From a bacterium (GTDB lineage: Bacteria > Planctomycetota > Planctomycetia > Isosphaerales > Isosphaeraceae): a stretch of DNA of 64,000 nt. Shown here piece by piece: positions 8,202 to 17,386 of this stretch. The notes below the pieces were generated by a model. The model made no database searches, had not been told where the DNA came from, and saw only the letters and a list, made by a program, of their open reading frames with translations. Location of the stretch: contig WGMM01000004.1 of the NCBI GenBank assembly GCA_016125085.1, positions 1-64,000 of the forward strand, given 5' to 3'. How positions within the stretch are numbered: position 1 is the stretch's first letter; each line of letters opens with the position of its first letter. A program made the translations under genes and the position numbers.

Positions 8202-9674
8202 ATGTCCGACTTTTCCACGCCACCCAAACCCGGCGAAGTTCCAGCTGGTTTTACGACGTCTCCTGCCGGTACGCAATCCCGGCCCAGGGACGATGAAGCC
8301 CCGGCCCCCCGTTCGCAGGACGACATCGACCGCGTGCTCGATCAGGCCATCGACGCGAAAATTGCCGCGAAGTCATCCGTGGATGTCGCCAAACCGCTCA
8401 AGAAGCAGTTCGACGACGAGATCGAGGCGGAACTGAACGCCTTCATGACGGAATTCGACACGGGCACGCTCGAAGCTGCTCTGCCTGTTCCGAAAGGCAC
8501 GCCCAAACCGAAAGCGCCTGAAGCGGCGAAAGCCGCCGCGAAGTCGGACGAAGCCCCTGAGCCGAAGGACAAAGGCAAAACGGGCAAGATCATCAAGATC
8601 TCCAAAGACTGGGTCTTCGTGGACATGGGCGGCAAGTCCGAGGGCTGCCTGCCTGTTTCGCAGCTTGAGGGTAAGGAATACGTCGTCGGCGACGAAATCC
8701 CCGTCACGATCGAACGGTTCGACTCGAACGAGGGGCTGCTGATCCTTTCCATGCGTGGCGCGGCCATCAGCGCCGACTGGGAAACGCTGAAAACAGGCCA
8801 GATCGTCGAAGCCGTCGTCACCAAGACGAACAAGGGCGGCCTGGAAGTGACCGTGAACAACCTGCGGGGCTTCCTGCCTGTCAGCCAGATCGAAATTGGC
8901 CGGGTGGAAGACACAGCGGTCTATCTGGGCCAGAAATTCAAGGCCGTCGTGACCGAAGTGAACGCCCGGATCAAGAATCTGGTCGTCAGCCGGCGTGATT
9001 ACCTGGAGCAGGAGCGGGCCGAGAAACGCGAAACGACCCTGGCCGAACTGGCCGAAGGGCAGACACGCGAAGGCGTGGTGCGAAGCATTCGCGAATTCGG
9101 GGCTTTCGTCGATCTGGGCGGGGTGGACGGTCTCCTGCACATCGGCGACATGGCATGGACGCGTGTCCAGAAGCCGGAGGACATCGTCCGCCTGGGCGAC
9201 CATGTCAGCGTGAAGGTGCTGAAGATGGATCCGGAGAAGAACCGGATCAGCCTGGGTCTGAAGCAACTCGTCAAATCGCCGTGGGACAAGCTGGCCGACG
9301 ATTTTTCCGTCGGTTCGACCGTCAACGGCAAAGTGACGCGGATTCAGGAGTTCGGTGCTTTCGTCGAACTGGCTCCGGGTGTCGAAGGGCTGGTACACGT
9401 CAGCGAGCTTTCGCCGAATCGTGTCCGGCGTGTGAACGACATCGTCAAGCCAGGCCAGGAGGTCGAAGTGCAAATTCTATCGATCGACCCGGACCAGCAG
9501 CGCGTGAGCCTGTCGATGAAGGCCGTCATCGCCGCCCGCGAGGAAGCGGCTCTCGATGCCGCCGACGCCGCTGCGGATGCCGCTGCCGCAGCCGAACCGC
9601 CCAAGCCGAAGCCCGAACGTAAGGTGCCGCTGAAGGGCGGCCTTGGCGGCGGGGGGCCTCTGTTCAAGCTGTAA
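8202..9674 (+). CDS. S1 RNA-binding domain protein (ribosomal protein S1-like, four S1 repeats)
   Basis: 490 aa. An acidic, Ala/Pro-rich N-terminal region (about 1-125) precedes four S1 (OB-fold) repeats starting near KTGKIIKISKDWVFVDMG, TGQIVEAVVTKTNKGGLEV, GQTREGVVRSIREFGAFVDL and GSTVNGKVTRIQEFGAFVEL. Repeats 3 and 4 carry the canonical GAFV-GL-H-S pattern (VDGLLHIGDM, VEGLVHVSELS). A Lys/Gly-rich tail closes the protein. It probably binds mRNA during translation initiation, as S1 or an S1 paralogue; E. coli S1 has six repeats, so this is a shorter form. It is monocistronic with a strong terminator at 9716-9752. An AGGA lies about 12 nt before the ATG. Confidence 0.9.
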   Translation: MSDFSTPPKPGEVPAGFTTSPAGTQSRPRDDEAPAPRSQDDIDRVLDQAIDAKIAAKSSVDVAKPLKKQFDDEIEAELNAFMTEFDTGTLEAALPVPKGTPKPKAPEAAKAAAKSDEAPEPKDKGKTGKIIKISKDWVFVDMGGKSEGCLPVSQLEGKEYVVGDEIPVTIERFDSNEGLLILSMRGAAISADWETLKTGQIVEAVVTKTNKGGLEVTVNNLRGFLPVSQIEIGRVEDTAVYLGQKFKAVVTEVNARIKNLVVSRRDYLEQERAEKRETTLAELAEGQTREGVVRSIREFGAFVDLGGVDGLLHIGDMAWTRVQKPEDIVRLGDHVSVKVLKMDPEKNRISLGLKQLVKSPWDKLADDFSVGSTVNGKVTRIQEFGAFVELAPGVEGLVHVSELSPNRVRRVNDIVKPGQEVEVQILSIDPDQQRVSLSMKAVIAAREEAALDAADAAADAAAAAEPPKPKPERKVPLKGGLGGGGPLFKL

Positions 9675-9715
9675 TGAATTTGCCGATCGCCCGGTTCGGG
9701 TGATATACGAAAACG

Positions 9716-9752
9716 CTCCCGGACCGGCATTTTAAGCCGGTCCGGGAGTTTT
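9716..9752 (+). terminator. Rho-independent terminator after the S1-domain gene
   Basis: A perfect 13-bp stem (CTCCCGGACCGGC, 9716-9728; complement 9736-9748) with a 7-nt loop is followed by TTTT. It lies 42 bp past the S1-domain stop and 25 bp before the convergent surface-protein gene. Confidence 0.93.
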
Positions 9753-9776
9753 AGGGAAATGCGGGTTATGTGTCGT

Positions 9777-11348
9777 TTACAAGATCGGATTGGTCCTCTT
9801 GAGGAACTGCGTCACGTTCGGCAGGGCGAACTTGGACGGGATCTTCTTGTTCGACGGGAACGGCCGGCCCAGGACGACGTAGTTCCCCGAAGGATTCTTC
9901 GTGAACTTGGCCGGCGAATCGGCCGGGATACTCGGAGCGGCCGGAGGAGTCACCGGGCCACGCGATTGCTCGACGTTCTGGGCGTAGAACGCCTTGTTCG
10001 GCTGGGCGGGCGTTACGGTGGAATTGTCGATCGTGCCGGTGACCTTGGCCTCGATCTTGCCACCGGTGAGTGCCATGGCGTAAGCCGAGTCGTATTCGCC
10101 ATTGAATGGCTCGAAAGACGCCGCGAAGACCGAATCGACGATACTGCCGCCGATCAGGGCATGGATGGCACCGCCCAGGTCAGCCGGGGTGTCGGTCGCC
10201 GGCACGCTCTGCTGTCGGAATTCGGACGTCAGGTTCTGTTGCAGCCCGGAAAGGATCGTCGAATCGATCACATCGCCGCCCGTGCGGAAGTAGCCGAGCT
10301 GGCGGGTCACCTTGACTTCCGACCCGATCGCGCCCCGGTTGGCTTCCAGCCGGCTCATTGTGTGCGTGTGGATCGTGACGTCGTCCATCCCCAGGCCGAA
10401 CTGGCCGTAGCGGATGCCGCTGGTGGCCAGAGCGAAGATGCTGCGGGTTTCGCCACCGATGTTGAGCCGGCGGATCGAAGTGCCCGACTGCACCCCGAAG
10501 TTCGTGGCGTTGCCCTTGATCATCACTTCGCCGATGGCTCCGACGATCGAAGTCTGAACCGCCTGGCCCAGGTATTCGCCGGAACTCTTCACGACGGTGC
10601 CACCTCCGCCGATGAACCCTGTGGAGGGTTGCGAACTCGTTCCGCCGATTTCCTGGGCCTGAAATGCGTTCAGCCGCCCGATCACTTCCACCTGCACGGC
10701 ATCCTGGACGAGGCTCCCCGTCGTCGTGCCCGCCTTGGTGTCGGTCACGAACTTGTTCACGAAGATGCTCGTGCCCAGGTAAGCCGGTATCCCCAGCTGG
10801 ATCAGGGCCGTATCGGAAAGCGTATTCGAAGCAGGCGCCGGCAGGCCTCCACCCGGACTGACCGTGAAATCCGCACCGCCGAACCGCAGGGTATTCACGC
10901 CGTTATCGATCGAAATCGATGCGGTCTGGGCCGTTGTGGCCGTGGTCGTGATCCCCAGCCAGAAATCCGGAATGTCGATTCCGTAAAGCCCATTGTTGGA
11001 AGTGCCGGACAAACTGTTCCCGCCGAACTGGCTCATCTGCTGGAAAAAGACGCGGCCATCGCCCCCGTCGGCTTTCTTCACTTCACCGATCAGGCGCGAG
11101 GTCAGCGATGCCGTGCCGGCGATCTCGATCGACTGGATCAGGGCCGGAGTTCCCAGCGGCACCGGATTTCCCGTTCCGTCAGGCTGATTGATGACCCGAA
11201 TGCTCCCGGGACCGACCAGTCGAAGAAACCATTGATCGCCGTCGATGTCCACACCCTGAATGACCTGGCTCAAGACCAGCCGGTCCTCCAGAGCATTCAC
11301 CCCGATACCCGAGGCTGTCCGCCTCTGACGCTTCGCATCGCGACTCAT
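9777..11348 (-). CDS. Large surface/secreted protein with LEPR-type N-terminus
   Basis: 523 aa. The N-terminus is RDAKRQRRTASGIGVNALEDRLVLS: a basic patch then an ALEDRLVLS motif, matching the LEPR-XLL-type N-terminal signature common on planctomycete surface proteins. The rest is Gly/Thr/Ser-rich with many short beta-prone segments and repeated 'GTSIRRLNIGGETRSIFA' / 'GAIGEVMIKGNATNFGV' type turns suggesting a beta-helix or beta-propeller-like fold. Function unknown; probably cell-envelope. The start at 11348 is set by GAGGAG about 9 nt upstream; a longer open frame to 11507 lacks this. It is divergent from the HTH gene at 11701. Confidence 0.75.
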   Translation of the reverse strand: MSRDAKRQRRTASGIGVNALEDRLVLSQVIQGVDIDGDQWFLRLVGPGSIRVINQPDGTGNPVPLGTPALIQSIEIAGTASLTSRLIGEVKKADGGDGRVFFQQMSQFGGNSLSGTSNNGLYGIDIPDFWLGITTTATTAQTASISIDNGVNTLRFGGADFTVSPGGGLPAPASNTLSDTALIQLGIPAYLGTSIFVNKFVTDTKAGTTTGSLVQDAVQVEVIGRLNAFQAQEIGGTSSQPSTGFIGGGGTVVKSSGEYLGQAVQTSIVGAIGEVMIKGNATNFGVQSGTSIRRLNIGGETRSIFALATSGIRYGQFGLGMDDVTIHTHTMSRLEANRGAIGSEVKVTRQLGYFRTGGDVIDSTILSGLQQNLTSEFRQQSVPATDTPADLGGAIHALIGGSIVDSVFAASFEPFNGEYDSAYAMALTGGKIEAKVTGTIDNSTVTPAQPNKAFYAQNVEQSRGPVTPPAAPSIPADSPAKFTKNPSGNYVVLGRPFPSNKKIPSKFALPNVTQFLKRTNPIL

Positions 11349-11700
11349 GGTCACTGGCTCCTCATGCGTGCCGGCCGCATACTCGACCCGACGCTCACGA
11401 TCGCGTTCGAACCACTCAGCCTGCCACCGATCCTGATCCGAATCCTGTCGTGCGATTTTCGGAATCTGGTTCCGAAATTCGCAACAAAATGCTATGATTC
11501 GGAACATTCAGCGCACTGCCGGGATCACTCGTCCCTGAATTCGGCACACTGCCGATGTTCACGGAACGTTCCGGAGAAACGCGACGATCCTCACAACTTG
11601 CAGAATCGTCATATGGGCATGCGGCTCATGAGTGTTTTTCCGGTTCTCACTTTGCGGACATGGCCACCTGAGACGGCGGAAAGACGCGGAGCACAAGAAG
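11349..11700. other. Divergent intergenic region, no feature seen
   Basis: 350 bp between divergent starts at 11348 (minus) and 11701 (plus). It should contain both promoters, but I could not pick convincing boxes or an operator. Confidence 0.4.
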
Positions 11701-12078
11701 ATGGAACGTTCCCGGTCGCGTCGGATGAATGGCCTGAGCCCCGAGCGATTGTCACGATTGCACAAGCTGGCGCACAGGCTGGCCCTCGGGCCGGTCGACA
11801 AGGCGACATTGATGTCGGCCCTCAACGTCGGCACGCGTACCCTCTACCGCGATCTCGACACGCTCCGCCTTTTCGGTATGGACTCGGTCCGAACTCATGG
11901 CGGATTCACGCTTTGCGTTCCCGCCAGCGAGATCGAGGAACGGCTTCCGTTCCCCGACCCGAAACTGAACTTCGCCGATGCCCGCAAGCTGGCGAAGATC
12001 GAAGACCCGGCGGCCAGACGAATCGTCGAACAATTCGCCCGCATCGTTCCCGACTTCGACCGTATCGGCTCTCGCTGA
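11701..12078 (+). CDS. Small HTH transcriptional regulator (HTH_11/DeoR-like domain only)
   Basis: 125 aa. Residues about 12-70 form a winged-helix domain with RLSRLHKLAHRLALG, KATLMSALNVGTRTLYRDLD and TLRLFGMDSVRTHGGFTL, the arrangement seen at the N-terminus of DeoR/WYL-type regulators. The usual effector domain is missing; only about 50 further residues follow. It is therefore a stand-alone DNA-binding protein or a shortened regulator. GGAG lies about 11 nt before the ATG at 11701; ATG 11725 is an alternative. It is convergent with the ABC-2 exporter genes, 47 bp away. Target unknown. Confidence 0.8.
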   Translation: MERSRSRRMNGLSPERLSRLHKLAHRLALGPVDKATLMSALNVGTRTLYRDLDTLRLFGMDSVRTHGGFTLCVPASEIEERLPFPDPKLNFADARKLAKIEDPAARRIVEQFARIVPDFDRIGSR

Positions 12079-12125
12079 CGACTATTCAAGTCGATAAGCT
12101 GTCTTCCAGTAATGATTTGCCGCGA

Positions 12126-13175
12126 TCATTCCCAGCGGAAAAACCGCAGGGCAAGCACGAACGTCACCACAGCCCAGACTGCCAGGACGCCAAGTTCGAA
12201 CCCCAGGCTGGCCAGCCCGGCACCTTCAAGTATTACGGCTCTCAGGGCGCTGAGCAATTGCGTCAGCGGCAGTGCCTGGATGAATGGCTGCATGGAGTCG
12301 GGATAAACGTCGGGCGAAAAGAAAATTCCCCCGAACAGCCACATCGGCAGCATGATCAGATTCATCAGCCCGCTCACGGCTTCCGTCGTACGTACCCGGC
12401 TGGCGACAAGCAGGCCCAGGCCCGCGAACGCCGAGGCTCCGGCCAATTCGACCACCGCCAGAGTCGCCCAGCTGCCCCGCATCGGCATCCCGAACATGAA
12501 CATGCCAAGGCTCATCAGCACCACCACATCCGGAATCAGATAGGTCAATCGCGAAGCCAGGATCGCCCCAAGGAACGACACCCGGGGCATCGGTGTCGCC
12601 TTGAACCTCTTAAGAAGCTTGGCGATACGGCAATTCACCAGGTAAAAGCCGATCCCCCAGAGCCCGCCGCCCATGGCGTTCATTCCCAGAAGGCCCGGTA
12701 TCAGGAAGTCGATATAGCGCGATCCTGGTTCGGTCACCGGAAGGTCTTGCGATGTCACGACATCCTTGCGCCCGAAGGCCCTCTGCAGAGTGTCGTCCAC
12801 GGCACTCCTTACCGCGACTGCCTCAGGACGGGTCGGGTCGAAGTGGTAAACGACCGATTCCGGTGTCTCGCCCGCTTCGATCACCACAGGCGTTTTGCCG
12901 GCCTTCAACCGAGCCAGGGCCGAAGCACGATCGGTCTCACGAATTTTGAACTTGCCTGGTTTGGCCCGCAAAACTTCCGCAATTCTTGCAGACTTCCCGG
13001 ATTCCGTCGCCAGATCCAGAAGCATGGGGCGTTCCCCGCCACCCCGGAACGCCAGTCCCAGGACGACGGCCAGCAGAAGCGGGAAACCATAGACCCAGAA
13101 GAGTCGCGATGGCTGACGATAGAATTCCCGAAGGCGTGCCTTGTAAAGCTCGGTGAAGGGGCTGTATCGGGCCAT
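12126..13175 (-). CDS. ABC-2 type exporter permease
   Basis: 349 aa. One TM helix near residues 25-42 (LFWVYGFPLLLAVVLGLAF), a soluble loop of about 130 aa, then about five TM helices in the C-terminal half (for example FLIPGLLGMNAMGGGLWGIG, VVVLMSLGMFMFGMPM and LAVWAVVTFVLALRFF), the ABC2_membrane_3-like arrangement. It forms the membrane channel of an ABC exporter with the ATPase encoded 102 bp upstream on the same strand. The ATG at 13175 has GGAG at good spacing; an upstream TTG exists at 13205. Substrate unknown; the family includes drug, lipid and Na+ exporters. Confidence 0.88.
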   Translation of the reverse strand: MARYSPFTELYKARLREFYRQPSRLFWVYGFPLLLAVVLGLAFRGGGERPMLLDLATESGKSARIAEVLRAKPGKFKIRETDRASALARLKAGKTPVVIEAGETPESVVYHFDPTRPEAVAVRSAVDDTLQRAFGRKDVVTSQDLPVTEPGSRYIDFLIPGLLGMNAMGGGLWGIGFYLVNCRIAKLLKRFKATPMPRVSFLGAILASRLTYLIPDVVVLMSLGMFMFGMPMRGSWATLAVVELAGASAFAGLGLLVASRVRTTEAVSGLMNLIMLPMWLFGGIFFSPDVYPDSMQPFIQALPLTQLLSALRAVILEGAGLASLGFELGVLAVWAVVTFVLALRFFRWE

Positions 13176-13277
13176 GCCTGGCGTCGCTCCAATGGCGGAT
13201 GTCAATCTGGCGGACTTGCTCGAACCTTCGGATTGGAAGAAGCTTGCGTTGACACGTCGGTGCCGGGCCGGGGGCTG

Positions 13278-14273
13278 TCAGCCGCGCCGGCCTTTACGGC
13301 CTCTTCCGTGGTTGGCTTCGGCGGGTTCGTCGCCATCACGCAGGTGTCTCCCTGTGAGCGACACGAAGACGTCCTCAAGGCTTGCCTGGCGGGTCGTCAG
13401 CCGAGCCAGCTCCTGGCCTTTGCTGGCCAGAATCGCAAGCAGTTCCGGTATCGTACGATGCGGCTCGGAAACGGTCAGGGCGTAACCGTCGCCCTCTCGC
13501 CGGGAAGTCCGGACCGAAGTCAACGCTGCGAACTCTTCCGGTGCAGGGTTCACCCCCGCCACCGCGAATTCGACGATGTGGTCGCCCCCGAGCCGGGAAA
13601 TCAGCTCGCGCGGGCTTCCCAGGGCAATCACTTTGCCCTGGTCCACGATAGCCACGCGGTCGCACAAGCGCTCGGCTTCGTCCATATAGTGTGTCGTCAG
13701 CACGGTCGTCCGGCCCCGGCCCTGAAGCTCGCGGATCACGTCCCAGAGCTGCCTTCGCGATTGCGGGTCGAGCCCTGTCGTCGGTTCGTCGAAGAACAGC
13801 AGTTCCGGGTCGCCCACCAGCGCCAGGGCGACCGCCAGCCGTCGCTGCTGGCCACCCGAAAGCGTTTCGACGTAGGAGTTTGCCTTGCCCGTCAAAGCTA
13901 CGCGTTCGAGAACTTCTTCGGGTTCGAGGCCCTGCGGATAAAAGCTGCGGAACAGCCGGGCCATTTCATAGACGGTGGAATGGTCCGGCAGACGGGTTTC
14001 CTGCAGCGTGACGCCGATTCGGGCACGCAGGCGATCTTCGTCGCGATCCCATGTCATGCCAAGGACTTCCACCCGTCCGGATGTCGCCTGGCCGAGCCCT
14101 TCGAGGATCTCGACAGTCGTCGTCTTGCCTGCCCCGTTGGGCCCGAGCAGACCGAAACACTCGCCCCGGCGGATTTCGAGGCTCAAGCCCCTCACGGCCT
14201 CAACCGGACCTTCACGGCCGGGGAAGGTTTTCACCAGGTTTTCGACGGCAATGGCCGGGCTTTCGTCAGACAT
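13278..14273 (-). CDS. ABC transporter ATP-binding protein
   Basis: 331 aa. Complete nucleotide-binding domain: Walker A GLLGPNGAGKTTT, signature LSGGQQRRLAVALAL, Walker B LLFFDEPTTGLD, H-loop VLTTHYMDEAERL. A C-terminal extension of about 100 aa resembles the DrrA/CcmA-type regulatory tail. It powers the ABC-2 permease encoded downstream. The C-terminus is Arg/Gly-rich. The pair is a typical two-gene exporter operon; the substrate cannot be read from sequence. Confidence 0.93.
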   Translation of the reverse strand: MSDESPAIAVENLVKTFPGREGPVEAVRGLSLEIRRGECFGLLGPNGAGKTTTVEILEGLGQATSGRVEVLGMTWDRDEDRLRARIGVTLQETRLPDHSTVYEMARLFRSFYPQGLEPEEVLERVALTGKANSYVETLSGGQQRRLAVALALVGDPELLFFDEPTTGLDPQSRRQLWDVIRELQGRGRTTVLTTHYMDEAERLCDRVAIVDQGKVIALGSPRELISRLGGDHIVEFAVAGVNPAPEEFAALTSVRTSRREGDGYALTVSEPHRTIPELLAILASKGQELARLTTRQASLEDVFVSLTGRHLRDGDEPAEANHGRGRKGRRG

Positions 14274-15031
14274 CGTTGCGAATTCCCGAGTTTCTGTTCG
14301 CCTGAATACCTGCCATCAGGCTCGGTTCCAGGCCAGTTTCGATCAGGCTGCCCCGGATTCATCGGTCCGAGCGATCTGGCGTGTTCGCAGTTCCCCACCA
14401 CGATAGTCAATTCCTCGCGAAATCCGCCAGATGTGACAATTTTCGCCATCTCGTCGAACTGAAGTTCGGAGGAATTTCGGATGGGATCGCAGATTCGTCG
14501 AACCAGGGCGTCGTTCGGTTGCCTTACTCCTCTCGAATTCGACGGATGCAGGAAGCAGACAAATTCGGCGGAATTTCGGCCGAAATGCAACTGGTCAGGC
14601 CGGGATATGGAATTCGATTCGCTTTTCCGCCCTACCTGAACTCGGGGAGCATTGGGATTTACGACACTCCCGAAAACCCGGACGAATTCGGAAGCGGTCA
14701 TTCGCATGCGAGTTTCGGGACGATTGTCCCGATTCTCAAATTCAATGGGGTTGACGCGTCGTCCGTTTTCTGCAAAATCGGGCCAACTGCTGAGAGTGTG
14801 CGCATAAAACTCCAGGAATGGACCACGTGGCGACCGCAACGAACGGTATCTGACGGTGAATCGCGGTGGATCGGGGCAAGGAAAGGCCCCAGCCAACGCG
14901 CACGATCGAAATCGCTTCAATCGAGTGGGCATCGGGCGGAATCCGGTCAGGATAATGTCTGGAATCGCTTGCAAGGCATGAAGTTCGGTCGGCCGTTACG
15001 CAACTGGAATGTCAGAAAGGAATCTGCCCCC
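14274..15031. other. 758-bp intergenic region, no gene called
   Basis: Between the ABC ATPase start and the surface-protein start at 15032. Open frames run through on both strands, but none has a ribosome-binding site, a domain or planctomycete-like codon use. It probably holds divergent promoters and a long leader. Confidence 0.4.
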
Positions 15032-17083
15032 ATGTCGAACGACCTCGATCGTCCTGTCGCCCGTTTGTTCAGATTCTTCGCTTCGGCCGCCAAACTTCGG
15101 GCAAAACCGTCTCGGCGAAGCCGCAAGTCATTCGCAGGCATCTGCCTCGGTGAAGGCATCGGGATGGGAAGCGGCACCGGGTTCGGTGGGTTCGGGCTCG
15201 AATCCCGCGACGTTCCGGCGATCGTTTCCTGGACAGGAGCAGCGGCCAACGGGCTTTGGTCCGACGCCCGAAACTGGTCGGGCAACACTGTGCCCACATC
15301 GGCTGATGAAGTGACGATCGGAACGGCTTCTCCAGGCGACAGCGGGTCTTCATCAAGTTCGGCGATCGGCGAAAGCGTGACGATCGACGTGGCTGTGGTC
15401 GTCGCCAGGATCGACTCGGCACTGCCGATCTCTTTCACCGGCCTGGATGCGTCTCTGCGCCTGACGGGCGGCGAATCGAACCTGCGTGCCGGGCTTGATT
15501 TATCGTACGCCGGTCTGGCGGTGCAGGGGGCTTCGGCACGACTGACGATCACGGGCGGCGATTCCCTGGCCGTGAGCGGACTGATCGTCGCTGTCGACGG
15601 TGGCCAGCTCAGCTGGAGCGGCCTGAAAACGCTGGACAACATGGTGACCTTCGTGAATGTCGGGTCGAAAGTGACCTTGCCGGACGTCACCGGAGCGACG
15701 AACGTTTCGGAAATGACGGTGCGTGGCGGCACCCTGGCCGTTCCGTCGATGGTGTCGCATCTGGGCGGTCTGGTGACCGTCCTGGAAGGGGGCGTGCTTT
15801 CCGCACCGGCCTGGGCCAACGCCGCTGGCACATTCATCGAAGCCAATGGTGCGTCGACGAAAGTGGACTTGCCTTCGCTCGCCAACATCGACCGGGGCCG
15901 GTTCCGCGTGGATGCCGGGGCCACGATCACGGCGAACGCTCTCAAGAGCGTGACGGTCGGCACGGCGACGGCCTGGAGCTTTTCCTGGTACATCGGGGCG
16001 AACAGCCTTCTCTCTCTTCCGGGGCTGACGAACATCGATGTCGCACCGCCCCGCGGGCCTGCCGAAGCGACCGACGCACGCATTCTGATGCGAGGCAACG
16101 GACGGCTGGACCTGGCCGCGACGACCCGTGTCGACGGTTTCATGAGCCTTTCGATGGCCGGCGACTCACGAATCCAAGGTTCGCTGATTCTTGGGCCGAA
16201 GACGGTTCTGAGCGGCTCCGGCACGATCGCCGGATCGCTCGACAATTCGGGCCTGATCAGCCCCAGCGGCGATTATTCGCCCTATGGAACGATTACGGTC
16301 ACGGGCGACTTCACGAACCGGCCGGGGTCGACGATCGACCTGCAGATGGGGGGCGAGTCGAAGCTCGACCGCATCTTCGTGCAGGGGCGTGCATCGATCC
16401 TGGGCGGATCTATGAAGGTGAACCTGACGGACGAATTCGCGGCGGCCGATACGCCCATGCCGGTCGGTACGTTCACGCTGATGACATGGGCTTCATGGGC
16501 TGGCCAGTTCACGACCGTTCCGGACATCCTGCTCCGGGGCGACGGCACGGGAATTACGTCGCAATCGCTGTATCAGCCGACGGGACTGGTGCAGTCGCTG
16601 GGCAGACATCGAACGGATAACGACATCATTTCGGTGTCGGACATGACGTTCCAGGAAGGTAACGCGGCGATCAGTTACGGCTATTTCGTGATTCACCGGA
16701 GCGGACCGATGACGGTTCCGATCACGGTCGAATACGAAGTGATCGCGGGCAGTGCGGTCGCGGGCAGGAACTTCACGTTTCCGACCGGGCCGATCACGCT
16801 CGCACCAGGCGAGACGGAGCGGCAGATCCGGTTCGTCATCAAGGGCGACAAGGTCTTCAAAGGCGACGTCTCGTTTCAGGTCCGGCTCAAGAGCGTGAGT
16901 GACCGTGGCGAACTCGGTCAATCGCTGGCGAAAGTGACGATCGTGGAAGATGATCCGGCGCCGAAGCCTGTCGTGAAGCCCGTTCCGAAGCCCGTCCCCA
17001 GGCCGGCTGCGAAACCGAAGCCGGTTCCGCCGAAAGTGGCGGTACGACCGAAGGCCGCGAACCTGAAAATCGTGAAAAAATAA
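15032..17083 (+). CDS. Large surface protein: LEPR-type N-terminus, beta-helix-like body, Calx-beta domain, Pro/Lys tail
   Basis: 683 aa. A basic N-terminus (KLRAKPSRRSRKSFAG) and GLESRDVPA (LE-R surface signature) lead into SWTGAAANGLWSDARNWSG, the start typical of autotransporter-like/beta-helix passenger proteins. A long repetitive beta region with GGTLAVP and GNGRLDLA-type turns follows, including GSGTIAGSLDNSGLISPSG. Residues about 525-635 resemble a Calx-beta domain (FQEGNAAISYGYFVIHRSG to AKVTIVEDD). The last about 45 aa are Pro/Lys repeats (PVVKPVPKPVPRP), plausibly a cell-wall or polyanion-binding tail. AAAGGAA precedes the ATG. Function unknown, likely adhesion or envelope. Confidence 0.78.
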   Translation: MSNDLDRPVARLFRFFASAAKLRAKPSRRSRKSFAGICLGEGIGMGSGTGFGGFGLESRDVPAIVSWTGAAANGLWSDARNWSGNTVPTSADEVTIGTASPGDSGSSSSSAIGESVTIDVAVVVARIDSALPISFTGLDASLRLTGGESNLRAGLDLSYAGLAVQGASARLTITGGDSLAVSGLIVAVDGGQLSWSGLKTLDNMVTFVNVGSKVTLPDVTGATNVSEMTVRGGTLAVPSMVSHLGGLVTVLEGGVLSAPAWANAAGTFIEANGASTKVDLPSLANIDRGRFRVDAGATITANALKSVTVGTATAWSFSWYIGANSLLSLPGLTNIDVAPPRGPAEATDARILMRGNGRLDLAATTRVDGFMSLSMAGDSRIQGSLILGPKTVLSGSGTIAGSLDNSGLISPSGDYSPYGTITVTGDFTNRPGSTIDLQMGGESKLDRIFVQGRASILGGSMKVNLTDEFAAADTPMPVGTFTLMTWASWAGQFTTVPDILLRGDGTGITSQSLYQPTGLVQSLGRHRTDNDIISVSDMTFQEGNAAISYGYFVIHRSGPMTVPITVEYEVIAGSAVAGRNFTFPTGPITLAPGETERQIRFVIKGDKVFKGDVSFQVRLKSVSDRGELGQSLAKVTIVEDDPAPKPVVKPVPKPVPRPAAKPKPVPPKVAVRPKAANLKIVKK

Positions 17084-17386
17084 CGCGAAAATCGCTTTCG
17101 GGCCGAGCCGGAACGCGATATTGATGTCAGGGGCCTGCAGTGAGTTTCGAAGCGCAACAGGCGTTGAAACGAGCTGCCGGGCCTGGTCATTTCCGAATGA
17201 AACCCAAACGGGCCGGCGAATCCGGCGGATCTCCGAAGACTCGATTGCGATCGTATTTTCGATAATTCCGACGTTTCGTCGATTTTCGGATCCTGTTGTC
17301 CTGATCGGTTTCGCGATGGGGCTGGATCTGTTAGTTTGGATTCAGGTCATCGACGCCCGCGACCGGAAAAAAGGGAGAATTGACTT
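17084..17386. other. Intergenic leader of ppsA
   Basis: About 300 bp with no convincing frame. Only the ppsA ribosome-binding site GGGAGA (17373-17378) is identifiable; no terminator hairpin was recognised after the surface-protein gene. Confidence 0.4.

Noticed and set aside
14231..14974. Minus-strand open frame of 247 codons
   Set aside because: It overlaps the start of the ABC ATPase gene, has no ribosome-binding site, and its composition is unlike neighbours; treated as chance in GC-rich DNA.
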